DNA from: Muricauda sp. MAR_2010_75
Lineage (GTDB): Bacteria > Bacteroidota > Bacteroidia > Flavobacteriales > Flavobacteriaceae
Direction of reading: 5' to 3'
Length of the DNA: 64,000 nucleotides
Assembly (NCBI RefSeq): GCF_000745185.1
Contig: NZ_JQNJ01000001.1
Coordinates: 2,193,501 to 2,257,500 of the forward strand
Positions within the stretch are counted from its first letter, which is position 1; each line of letters begins with the position of its first letter. Under the pieces are notes generated by a model, which was not told the origin of the DNA, searched no databases, and was given only the letters and a program-made list of their open reading frames with translations. This document shows, in pieces, positions 9,231-16,302 of the stretch. The translations under genes were made by a program, and so were the position numbers.

Positions 9231-9255
9231 CCCCTTGAGGGGACTTTAGGGGTGT
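9231..9255 (-). repeat. Second copy (half element) of the 8675 repeat, inverted
   Basis: These 25 bases are the exact reverse complement of 8675-8699. Only the arm is present here, without the complete palindrome, so it may be a decayed or partial element. Confidence 0.75.
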
Positions 9256-9272
9256 ATAATCAGAAACAAACT

Positions 9273-9302
9273 TTTGGGACATCTAAGATAAGCCTATTTT
9301 TG
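9273..9302 (+). promoter_or_regulatory. Promoter of tatD, possibly leaderless
   Basis: TTTG at 9273-9276, an 18-base spacer, and TATTTTTG at 9295-9302 match both halves of the Bacteroidota housekeeping promoter. The predicted transcription start falls within a few bases of the ATG at 9307, leaving almost no 5' leader. Confidence 0.7.
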
Positions 9303-9306
9303 CGAT

Positions 9307-10074
9307 ATGATTATTACCGATACCCACACCCATTTATATAGTGAAGCCTTTGAGCAGGACCAAAAGGAAATGATGCAACGTGCCTTGGATGCCGGGGTGG
9401 AACGCTTTTTTATTCCAGCCATAGATTCCACCTATACCCAGGCCATGTTGGACTTGGAGTCCAATTATCCCAAAAATGTGTTTTTGATGATGGGGCTGCA
9501 TCCCACCCACGTCAAGGAAAGTTTTAAAGAGGAATTGGCCCAAGTGGAAGAATGGCTCACCAAACGAAAGTTTTATGCGGTGGGTGAAATCGGTATTGAC
9601 CTGTATTGGGACAAGACTTTTTTAAAGCAACAGCAGGAGGCTTTTGTGTATCAGATTCGCTTGGCAAAAAAGCACCAATTGCCCATTGTGATCCATTGTA
9701 GGGATGCCTTTGATGAAATTTTTGCGGTTTTGGAAAAGGAAAAAGACGATGACCTCTTCGGAATTTTTCATTGCTTCACCGGAACCTTGGAACAGGCCCA
9801 TAAAGCCCTATCCTATAATATGAAACTGGGCATTGGTGGAGTGGTCACTTTTAAAAATGGTAAAATTGACCAGTTTTTGGATCAAATCGACCTAAGGCAT
9901 ATTGTGCTTGAAACCGATTCCCCGTATTTGGCCCCGGCACCACACCGCGGAAAACGCAATGAAAGCGCATACATTACCAGGGTGTTGGAAAAGCTTTCTA
10001 CCATATATAATATACCTAAGGAGGACATCGCGGAAATAACCACGAAAAATTCGAAGGAAATATTCGGAATCTGA
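9307..10074 (+). CDS. tatD: TatD-family metal-dependent hydrolase / deoxyribonuclease
   Basis: TatD-type proteins are amidohydrolase-fold TIM barrels with 3'-5' exonuclease or AP-site nuclease activity. The 255 residues have the metal-binding DTHTHLY at the very N-terminus, a conserved Glu in YAVGEIGIDLYWD, and His in IVIHCRDA and IFHCFTG. The C-terminal ETDSPYLAP holds the last metal-binding Asp. All ligands are intact. The stop is 2 bases from the asparaginase start, so the two share a transcript. The exact substrate (DNA repair or apoptotic-type nuclease) is not shown by sequence. Confidence 0.92.
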   Translation: MIITDTHTHLYSEAFEQDQKEMMQRALDAGVERFFIPAIDSTYTQAMLDLESNYPKNVFLMMGLHPTHVKESFKEELAQVEEWLTKRKFYAVGEIGIDLYWDKTFLKQQQEAFVYQIRLAKKHQLPIVIHCRDAFDEIFAVLEKEKDDDLFGIFHCFTGTLEQAHKALSYNMKLGIGGVVTFKNGKIDQFLDQIDLRHIVLETDSPYLAPAPHRGKRNESAYITRVLEKLSTIYNIPKEDIAEITTKNSKEIFGI

Positions 10075-10076
10075 CC

Positions 10077-11108
10077 ATGAAAAAGAAAACCAACATACTA
10101 CTGATTTATACCGGAGGTACCATCGGGATGGTAAAGGATTACAAAACCGGTGCGCTTCGAGCTTTCAATTTTAGGGAGCTCACCAAGAATATTCCAGAGT
10201 TGAATCAGTTGGATTGTGTGTTGAAAGGAGTGTCTTTTACGGAACCGATTGATTCTTCCAAAATGAATCCGAAATACTGGGCTTTGATTGCATCGCTTAT
10301 TGACGAGAACTATGACGCGTTTGATGGGTTTGTGGTGCTTCATGGGAGCGACACGATGAGTTATTCTGCTTCGGCTTTGAGCTTTATGCTGGAAAATTTG
10401 GCCAAGCCTGTCATTTTTACGGGATCACAATTACCCATCGGGGATTTACGGACGGATGCCAAGGAAAATTTAATCACTTCCATAGAGATAGCATCGCTTC
10501 AAGAAAAGGGGAAGCCCGTGGTTCAGGAAGTGGGTTTGTATTTTGAGTACAAGCTCTACCGTGGCAACCGTACCACCAAAATCAATGCGGAACATTTTGA
10601 GGCTTTCGCTTCGCTCAACCATCCACCTTTGGTGGAATCGGGGGTGCATTTAAAGGTGCACTACCCAAACTTGTTGAAACGGCCATTGCGAAACAAAAAG
10701 CTTCAAGTGCATAAAAAGATGGACAATCATGTGGCCATCTTAAAATTATTTCCCGGTTTAAATCAAGAGGTATTGCAATCGGTCTTGAGCATTCCCGGAT
10801 TAAAGGCATTGGTTTTGGAAACGTATGGAGCAGGGAACGCTCCCATGGATGATTGGTTTTTGGAAGCGTTAAAAAATGCTATTCAAAGAAAATTACACAT
10901 TGTAAACGTTACCCAATGCTCTGGCGGGAGTGTTTCCATGGGGCACTATGAAACCAGTGAAAAGCTGAAAGAGATGCAACTTATTAACGGAAAGGATATT
11001 ACAACCGAAGCGGCCATAACCAAAGCGATGTACCTATTGGGGACTGGGGTTCCCGATAAATTGTTCAAGACAATTTTTGAGACACCACTTCGTGGTGAAA
11101 TGGTGTAA
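10077..11108 (+). CDS. ansA: Type I (cytosolic) L-asparaginase
   Basis: This hydrolyses L-asparagine to aspartate and ammonia. The 343-residue protein has the two catalytic threonine motifs: YTGGTIGM near residues 11-18 and VLHGSDTMSYSA in the middle of the N-terminal domain, followed by a lysine in TDAKENL. The absence of a signal peptide puts it in the cytosol, as for type I enzymes. It lies directly behind tatD with a 2-base spacer. No terminator hairpin is obvious before the tRNA gene. Confidence 0.94.
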   Translation: MKKKTNILLIYTGGTIGMVKDYKTGALRAFNFRELTKNIPELNQLDCVLKGVSFTEPIDSSKMNPKYWALIASLIDENYDAFDGFVVLHGSDTMSYSASALSFMLENLAKPVIFTGSQLPIGDLRTDAKENLITSIEIASLQEKGKPVVQEVGLYFEYKLYRGNRTTKINAEHFEAFASLNHPPLVESGVHLKVHYPNLLKRPLRNKKLQVHKKMDNHVAILKLFPGLNQEVLQSVLSIPGLKALVLETYGAGNAPMDDWFLEALKNAIQRKLHIVNVTQCSGGSVSMGHYETSEKLKEMQLINGKDITTEAAITKAMYLLGTGVPDKLFKTIFETPLRGEMV

Positions 11109-11175
11109 AATTAACGCGTCAAATTTCTATAACTGATTATTTTTTTGTTTATTGGTCGGCCTAATTGTAGGATTT

Positions 11176-11263
11176 AGAGAGGTGGCCGAGTGGTCGAAGG
11201 CGCACGCCTGGAAAGTGTGTATACACCAAAAGTGTATCGAGGGTTCGAATCCCTTCCTCTCTG
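11176..11263 (+). tRNA. tRNA-Ser (GGA anticodon)
   Basis: An 88-base class II tRNA folds from these bases. The acceptor arm AGAGAGG pairs with CCTCTCT, the D-arm is GCCGAGTGGTCGAAGGC, and the anticodon stem CACGC/GTGTG carries the loop CTGGAAA with anticodon GGA. A long variable arm (TATACAC...GTGTATC-like) is typical of serine tRNAs, and the T-loop GTTCGAATC is standard. G is the discriminator. CCA is not encoded. Confidence 0.97.
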
Positions 11264-11341
11264 CTAGGTATTTTAATTTTACAGTAACAAAAATTTTATA
11301 TCTTTAACATTATTAACTAACTAAATTTAAGTTTAAGAAAA

Positions 11342-12067
11342 ATGAAAAAAGTATCCTTTACTCTGGCTGCTGCCGGAATGTTTGTTTTGGGAACTACCAC
11401 TGCATCTGCAGCAATGTTGCAAGAAGAAGCAGCCAGTACGCCTTTCACCCAAGTATTGAAAGAACAATTTATCCAAGGAGGTCCTGCCTTTATGGGAATT
11501 GTGCTTCTGTGTTTGATTTTGGGCTTGGCAGTTGCCATAGAAAGAATAATTTATTTGAATTTGGCAACCACCAATACCGCTAAGTTGAAGCAACAGGTAG
11601 AAGATGCCTTGGCTTCCGGTGGAGTTGAAGCTGCCAAAGAAGTTTGTAGAAATACCAAAGGACCTGTTGCCTCCATTTACTACCAAGGTTTGGATAGAGC
11701 GGGAGAGGGATTGGAGTCTGCTGAAAAAGCTGTTGTTGCCTACGGAGGTGTGCAAATGGGACAGTTGGAGAAGAACGTTTCCTGGTTGTCGTTGTTTATC
11801 GCCATTGCGCCCATGCTTGGGTTCATGGGTACGGTAATCGGTATGATTCAGGCCTTCCAGAAAATTGCTGCGGTTGGTAACTTGAGTGCCTCTTTGATCG
11901 CTGGTGATATTCAGGTAGCGTTATTGACAACGGTATTCGGTTTGATCGTTGCGATTATCCTTCAGATTTTCTATAACTATATCATTGCTAAAATCGATAG
12001 TATCGTAAACGACATGGAAGATTCTTCCATTGCCTTGATTGATATGTTGGCAGCCCACAAGAAGTAA
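11342..12067 (+). CDS. exbB: ExbB/TolQ/MotA-family proton channel
   Basis: ExbB forms the inner-membrane pentamer that, with ExbD, turns proton-motive force into work on TonB for outer-membrane transport. The 241 residues start with a signal-like hydrophobic segment, followed by a first membrane helix (about 40-62), a cytoplasmic stretch, and the paired C-terminal helices. The family signature is GFMGTVIGMIQAF at about residues 159-171. It leads a cluster with a small membrane protein and ExbD genes, which shows it works with them. A weak -7-like TATCTTTA is found at 11299-11306. Confidence 0.93.
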   Translation: MKKVSFTLAAAGMFVLGTTTASAAMLQEEAASTPFTQVLKEQFIQGGPAFMGIVLLCLILGLAVAIERIIYLNLATTNTAKLKQQVEDALASGGVEAAKEVCRNTKGPVASIYYQGLDRAGEGLESAEKAVVAYGGVQMGQLEKNVSWLSLFIAIAPMLGFMGTVIGMIQAFQKIAAVGNLSASLIAGDIQVALLTTVFGLIVAIILQIFYNYIIAKIDSIVNDMEDSSIALIDMLAAHKK

Positions 12068-12093
12068 TTACGAATTAAAAACTATCGAGAATC

Positions 12094-12546
12094 ATGAATA
12101 AGATAATTAAAATAGTACTTATAGTCATCGGGTTGATAGCGGCCTTTCTTTGGTTCTCTTTGCCATCACAAGATGATCCAGATGCCATCAACAGTGGTGC
12201 CATGAACTTTATGTTTGTGATCATGTACATTTTGTTGGCCATTGCGGTTGTGGCTGCATTGTTTTTTGGACTTGCAAAGCTGTTTACCACACCCGGAAGT
12301 ATAAAAAAGGCCCTTTTTGCTCTTGGTGGATTGGCCATTATAGTTGCTATATCCTATGGACTTTCCTCAACAGAAGAGGCAGAGGCTGTTGTAAAAGTTT
12401 TTGAGGACAGAACCTCTTCAGATCTTAAAACAACTGTAGGTACTGTTAAAAACATAGGAATGGGATTGAACGTTTTCTTCATCCTTACAGTGATTGCTGT
12501 TCTTCTTATGGTTTTACCAGGTTTGAAGAAAATGTTTGTTAAGTAA
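12094..12546 (+). CDS. Small four-helix membrane protein of the exbB-exbD cluster
   Basis: A 150-residue protein with about four hydrophobic segments (near residues 5-22, 40-65, 75-92 and 125-145), and a more polar loop at about 95-120. I recognise no named domain. It sits 26 bases after exbB and 13 bases before the first exbD in the same operon, so a role in assembling or tuning the ExbB/ExbD motor is a reasonable inference, not shown by any motif. Confidence 0.8.
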   Translation: MNKIIKIVLIVIGLIAAFLWFSLPSQDDPDAINSGAMNFMFVIMYILLAIAVVAALFFGLAKLFTTPGSIKKALFALGGLAIIVAISYGLSSTEEAEAVVKVFEDRTSSDLKTTVGTVKNIGMGLNVFFILTVIAVLLMVLPGLKKMFVK

Positions 12547-12559
12547 TAAAAGTTGAATT

Positions 12560-13165
12560 ATGCCTAGAAGAAAAGGAGCTCCGGAAGTAAATGCCGGTTC
12601 CATGGCGGACATTGCGTTCCTACTGCTTATCTTTTTCTTGGTGACCACCACCATTGAAACAGATGCAGGATTGGATCGTATGCTACCGCCCATTGAGCCG
12701 CCAGAAGAAGATGTGATCATTAAGCAAAAGAACATTTTTACGGTAAACATCAATAAAAATGGACAATTGCTTGTTGAGGATAACCTAATGAAATTGGAAA
12801 ACCTGAGAGAAGCCGCTGTATCATTTCTTGAAAACAATGCCGATGGGACTTGTTCGTATTGTAAAGGAAAAAAGGATCCGGCCTCTTCAGATAATCCTTC
12901 AAAGGCCATTATTTCTTTGAAGAACGATAGGGAGACCAAGTACAGCACCTATATTACCGTTCAGAATGAATTGGTTGGCGCGTACAATGATCTTCGTAAC
13001 CGTGAAGCACAAAGATTGTATGGCAGGGATTTTACCAAAATGGAAGCAGAGTACTTGAACCCTGAAACACCATCATCTGTACGAGATGACCTAAAGGATA
13101 AAGTAAAGCGTGTTCAAGATATGTTTCCTCAGAAGCTTTCAGAAGCAGAAACATCAACCAATTAA
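12560..13165 (+). CDS. ExbD/TolR-family protein, long form with CxxC insert (pair 1, first)
   Basis: ExbD subunits have one membrane helix carrying the proton-path Asp and a periplasmic domain. Here the helix follows NAGSMADIAFLLLIFFLV, with Asp17 in the expected place. At 201 residues it is longer than the usual ~140. The extra length is in the periplasmic part and includes a Cys98-Ser-Tyr-Cys101 motif and a long helical C-terminus. It is cotranscribed with exbB and the next exbD. It is a clear paralogue of the 13828 gene, with shared insert, helix and C-terminal pattern. Confidence 0.9.
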   Translation: MPRRKGAPEVNAGSMADIAFLLLIFFLVTTTIETDAGLDRMLPPIEPPEEDVIIKQKNIFTVNINKNGQLLVEDNLMKLENLREAAVSFLENNADGTCSYCKGKKDPASSDNPSKAIISLKNDRETKYSTYITVQNELVGAYNDLRNREAQRLYGRDFTKMEAEYLNPETPSSVRDDLKDKVKRVQDMFPQKLSEAETSTN

Positions 13166-13179
13166 AACTAGAGATTAGT

Positions 13180-13662
13180 ATGGCTAAGTTTACAAAAAAG
13201 AAGGACGGTGATTTACCTGCAGTATCTACAGCTTCGCTGCCAGATATTGTATTTATGTTATTGTTCTTTTTTATGACAGTGACCACTATGAAAGATAGTT
13301 CGTTGTTGGTGGAAAATACACTTCCCAATGCTAGTGAAATAAAGAAATTGGAGAAGAAGGATCGTGTAATCTATATCTATGTTGGAAAACCCACCCAGGA
13401 ATACCAAAAAGTATTCGGAACGGAACCAAGGATTCAGTTGAACGATAAGTTTGCCAAAGTAGAAGAAGTCGGTTCATATATTTTGGCTGAGCGCGCAAAA
13501 AAACCTCAAGAACTTCAAAACGTATTGACTACTGCTCTTAAAGTTGATAAGAATGCCAATATGGGTCTTATCACCGATATTAAACAAGAATTGCGAAAGG
13601 TGAATGCCCTCAAGGTCAATTATACGACCTATGAAGGAAATGCTTTTAACAATCTACAGTAG
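13180..13662 (+). CDS. ExbD/TolR-family protein, short form (pair 1, second)
   Basis: A 160-residue ExbD with the membrane helix SLPDIVFMLLFFFMTVTT holding the proton-path Asp22. The periplasmic domain then contains the repeated KKLEKKDRVIYIYVGKP strand region. It lies 14 bases behind the long-form exbD, so the motor of this operon has two different ExbD subunits. A strong terminator follows at 13685, which closes the first exbB-exbD operon. Confidence 0.9.
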   Translation: MAKFTKKKDGDLPAVSTASLPDIVFMLLFFFMTVTTMKDSSLLVENTLPNASEIKKLEKKDRVIYIYVGKPTQEYQKVFGTEPRIQLNDKFAKVEEVGSYILAERAKKPQELQNVLTTALKVDKNANMGLITDIKQELRKVNALKVNYTTYEGNAFNNLQ

Positions 13663-13684
13663 GCAATAGCTTAGATTTAGTGGG

Positions 13685-13721
13685 AAACGCTCCAAATACT
13701 TCTATTTGGGGCGTTTTTTGT
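13685..13721 (+). terminator. Intrinsic terminator after the first exbD pair
   Basis: Arms AAACGCTCCAAATA and TATTTGGGGCGTTT pair over 14 positions (one G-T) around CTTC, followed by a T-rich tail. It separates the two exbD pairs transcriptionally. Confidence 0.85.
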
Positions 13722-13778
13722 TTTATTAAGCACTGTTGCGTCCGAAAATGTTTTTGGAATAGTTGTTGTATTTACCTC

Positions 13779-13796
13779 ATTAACCTCGAGGTTAAT
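13779..13796. promoter_or_regulatory. Perfect 18-base palindrome upstream of the second exbD pair
   Basis: ATTAACCTCGAGGTTAAT is self-complementary over all 18 bases. It lies between the terminator of pair 1 and the ATG at 13828, where a promoter for pair 2 should be. An operator for a dimeric regulator is a likely reading; the regulator is unknown. Confidence 0.5.
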
Positions 13797-13827
13797 AGTA
13801 GTATTAATTCCAACAAAACATTACATT

Positions 13828-14448
13828 ATGGACAGAGACAGAAAAATCCCAGAAGTCAACGCTGGGTCAATGGCTGACATAGCCTTCTTGTTATTGATTT
13901 TTTTCTTGGTCGCCACATCAATAGAAACCGATGTTGGCCTGGACCGAAAATTACCTCCCGATAATACCACGCCTCCTCTTCCTATAGCTGAGCGTAACAT
14001 TTTTAGAGTGTCCCTAAATAAGAACAACGAGCTTTTTGTTGAGGATGGAATTATGCAGCTCAACGATTTGCAAGCCGCTGCTATTTCATTTTTGGATAAT
14101 GGAGCCAGTTTGCCCAGTAGCGATGGATTTTGTGATTATTGTCAAGGAGAGCGAAATATGGAATCCTCAGAAAATCCTGATAAGGCCATAATCTCTTTTA
14201 ACAGTGACCGGGAAGCATCCTATGGTATGTACGTTAGTGTACAAAACGAACTTACGTCAGCTTACAACACACTTAGAAATAGAGAGGCAAACAGGCTTTT
14301 CAACCAAGATTATGTAAGCATGGAAGAGGCATATTATGCTCCCGAAACACCTGTGGAAGTAAAGGCTTCTTTAAAAAAGAATATTGAACAAATACGACAA
14401 ATGTTTCCGATGAAACTTATAGAGGCAGAAACAAATATAAAAGGCTAA
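13828..14448 (+). CDS. ExbD/TolR-family protein, long form with CxxC insert (pair 2, first)
   Basis: 206 residues, clearly paralogous to the 12560 product. It has the same start pattern PEVNAGSMADIAFLLLIFF with Asp17, and a periplasmic insert with Cys102-Asp-Tyr-Cys105. It also has the same NREANRLFNQDY segment and MFPMKLIEAET C-terminus. The retained but diverged sequence shows an older tandem duplication rather than a recent copy. It has its own upstream region (terminator of pair 1, palindrome), so pair 2 may be expressed under different conditions from exbB. Confidence 0.9.
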   Translation: MDRDRKIPEVNAGSMADIAFLLLIFFLVATSIETDVGLDRKLPPDNTTPPLPIAERNIFRVSLNKNNELFVEDGIMQLNDLQAAAISFLDNGASLPSSDGFCDYCQGERNMESSENPDKAIISFNSDREASYGMYVSVQNELTSAYNTLRNREANRLFNQDYVSMEEAYYAPETPVEVKASLKKNIEQIRQMFPMKLIEAETNIKG

Positions 14449-14460
14449 AACGATTGTGAT

Positions 14461-14934
14461 ATGAGAAATACAAGAGAATCCAAGAAGGAAATACCGGCTA
14501 TTTCAACTGCATCTTTACCTGATATTGTTTTTATGATACTGTTCTTTTTTATGACGGTAACCACAATTAAAACCAATCCGCTTTTGGTGGACAATAATTT
14601 ACCCAAAGCAGATGAAGTAAAGAAGTTGGAGAAAAAGGATAGGGTAATCGAAATTTTTGTTGGAAAACCTTCCTCTGAACTGGCTAAAACATTTGGAAGT
14701 GAACCAAAAATCCAGCTAGACAATAGGTTGGCAAATGTAAATGAAGTTGGTTCCTATGTGCTGGCTGAATTGGCAAAAAAACCGGATGCCATTAGAAATT
14801 TGGTCACGGTTTCCTTAAAAGTGGACAAGAATGTAAACGTCGGTATCGTTTCAGACATTAAGCAAGAGCTTCAAAAAATCAATGCTCTTAAGGTCAATTA
14901 TACCACGTACCAAGGCAATTCTTTGGAAAACTGA
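14461..14934 (+). CDS. ExbD/TolR-family protein, short form (pair 2, second)
   Basis: 157 residues, a paralogue of the 13180 product. The helix SLPDIVFMILFFFMTVTT contains Asp21, and the KKLEKKDRVIEIFVGKP block and LKVNYTTYQGNS C-terminus are shared. It starts 12 bases behind the long form, reproducing the spacing of pair 1. No second exbB accompanies pair 2, so these subunits probably share the ExbB at 11342. A hairpin terminator follows. Confidence 0.9.
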   Translation: MRNTRESKKEIPAISTASLPDIVFMILFFFMTVTTIKTNPLLVDNNLPKADEVKKLEKKDRVIEIFVGKPSSELAKTFGSEPKIQLDNRLANVNEVGSYVLAELAKKPDAIRNLVTVSLKVDKNVNVGIVSDIKQELQKINALKVNYTTYQGNSLEN

Positions 14935-14962
14935 GAAATAAGTGGCTTACATTAAGTTTGAG

Positions 14963-15000
14963 ACAATCCAAATGTGTAATTTGGATTGTTTCTTATTTTT
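14963..15000 (+). terminator. Intrinsic terminator after the second exbD pair
   Basis: A perfect 11-base stem (ACAATCCAAAT / ATTTGGATTGT) with loop GTGTA is followed by TTCTTATTTTT. It overlaps an in-frame ATG at 14986 of the next reading frame, which argues against that ATG as a start. Confidence 0.85.
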
Positions 15001-15012
15001 GGTACAAGTTTA

Positions 15013-15705
15013 ATGAGACATTTTTTTATTTATTTTATTTTCAGTGCATTCAGTTTGCCATGGCTGTTTTCCCAAGAAGTAGAGGAGGAGGTGCCTGTTG
15101 ATTCAAAATACCTCGAAGACCAATTTTACATTGGTTTTGGGTATAATGTGTTGCTGAACAAACCTTCTGATGCTGTCCAGCGAAATTTGTCCTATAATCT
15201 ACAGGCAGGTTTTATCAAGGATATTCCCTTGAATGCCAGAAGAAACTTTGGTGTGGGGCTTGGTTTGGGGTACGCTGTGAATTCTTATTACAGCAGTATT
15301 GTTGCATCTGAAGTTGGCAATGCTATTGCATACGAAGTGCGTAACACATCCGAGTTCAACAGAAGTAAGTTGGAAACACATTCCCTTGAAGTTCCTTTTG
15401 AATTTAGATGGAGAACTTCCACCGCTGAAGAATACAGGTTTTGGCGAATTTATGCCGGGGCCAAATTGGGCTATGTCTTTTCAGGGAGATCCCGTACAGT
15501 GACAGATAGCGGCACCACCGCATTTTCCAATCCCAATATCCAAGAATTTCAATACGGCCTTATCCTCAGTTTTGGCTATAACACTTGGAACATCCATGCC
15601 TATTACAGCCTAAACCCCCTATTGAAAGAGGGTACAAGTCTACAGACTGGGGAACCATTGGATTTGAATGTTTTGCGTATTGGGGTAATTTTCTATATCC
15701 TATAG
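15013..15705 (+). CDS. Outer-membrane beta-barrel (PorT/OmpA-barrel-like) protein
   Basis: A 230-residue exported protein. The signal peptide (FIYFIFSAFSLPWLFSQ) is followed by alternating aromatic/polar strands (FYIGFGYNVLL, YAGAKLGYVFSG, YGLILSFGYN) and a C-terminal hydrophobic strand, as in small eight-stranded barrels of the PorT/porin-family type. I place the start at 15013 because the frame's earlier ATG (14986) lies inside the terminator hairpin. It lies just after the exbD block, but the terminator suggests a separate transcript. PorT membership is possible but not certain, and no direct T9SS link is visible. Confidence 0.75.
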   Translation: MRHFFIYFIFSAFSLPWLFSQEVEEEVPVDSKYLEDQFYIGFGYNVLLNKPSDAVQRNLSYNLQAGFIKDIPLNARRNFGVGLGLGYAVNSYYSSIVASEVGNAIAYEVRNTSEFNRSKLETHSLEVPFEFRWRTSTAEEYRFWRIYAGAKLGYVFSGRSRTVTDSGTTAFSNPNIQEFQYGLILSFGYNTWNIHAYYSLNPLLKEGTSLQTGEPLDLNVLRIGVIFYIL

Positions 15706-16302
15706 CCAATACTTCAAAATAATCAATTGGGAGCAGCAACCGATCAGGAACCCAATGAATAGCTCGGCCTTGTTATGGGCTTTAAGATACAATCGAGATG
15801 TAGTTACCAATCCCGTAAAAAGCACAAATAGGCTAATGGCAAGTGTAATATTGACCTCAAAATGAATGCTGAGCCCAATCATAAACATTAATATACTGCC
15901 CATCCCCAAAAGGTGCATGCTGGTCTTAAACTTTAAGAAAAGAAGAATAAGTGCAGTGGCAGTGGCCGTTAAAAGTCCCGTAAAAAAGTAAAACAGCTCG
16001 TGTACGTAATTATTTGGGATGACTTTGTACAGTATCATCAAAAATAAAATACAACTGATGTAAAGCGGGTATTTGCGTTCTTCCAAGGTGGGTAAAAAAA
16101 TGGAATGTATCACGCCAAGATTCTTCAGGATCAGAAAAAAGATGATAGGGATAATTACGGTCAAGATAAAAATGGGAAGAATGTTGCCACTCTGCATCTC
16201 AAGGGTACTGTACGGAGCGATTATAAAATAGAGGATGGTACCTCCAATGGGAATGAACAATGGGTGGAAGAGGTAGGATACAATGTTGAAGAAATGGCGC
16301 AT
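15700..16302 (-). CDS. Polytopic membrane protein, weakly PAP2-like
   Basis: A 200-residue protein with about six membrane helices. The C-terminal SRLYLKAHNKAELFIG resembles the SR-x5-H-x3-D region of PAP2 lipid phosphatases, but the final Asp is replaced by Glu and the N-terminal KX6RP motif is not evident, so catalysis is doubtful. It overlaps the rpoN stop by one base (TAATG), indicating translational coupling to rpoN. At its 3' end it overlaps the converging barrel gene by 6 bases. Confidence 0.75.
   Translation of the reverse strand: MRHFFNIVSYLFHPLFIPIGGTILYFIIAPYSTLEMQSGNILPIFILTVIIPIIFFLILKNLGVIHSIFLPTLEERKYPLYISCILFLMILYKVIPNNYVHELFYFFTGLLTATATALILLFLKFKTSMHLLGMGSILMFMIGLSIHFEVNITLAISLFVLFTGLVTTSRLYLKAHNKAELFIGFLIGCCSQLIILKYWL

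Noticed and set aside
9220..9282. Longer N-terminus of the aspartic protease
   Set aside because: The 21 extra codons are translated from the dispersed repeat and overlap the tatD promoter; the ATG at 9219 fits the family better.
14986..15012. Upstream ATG for the outer-membrane barrel protein
   Set aside because: It lies inside the perfect hairpin terminator of the exbD transcript; the ATG at 15013 gives a normal signal peptide.
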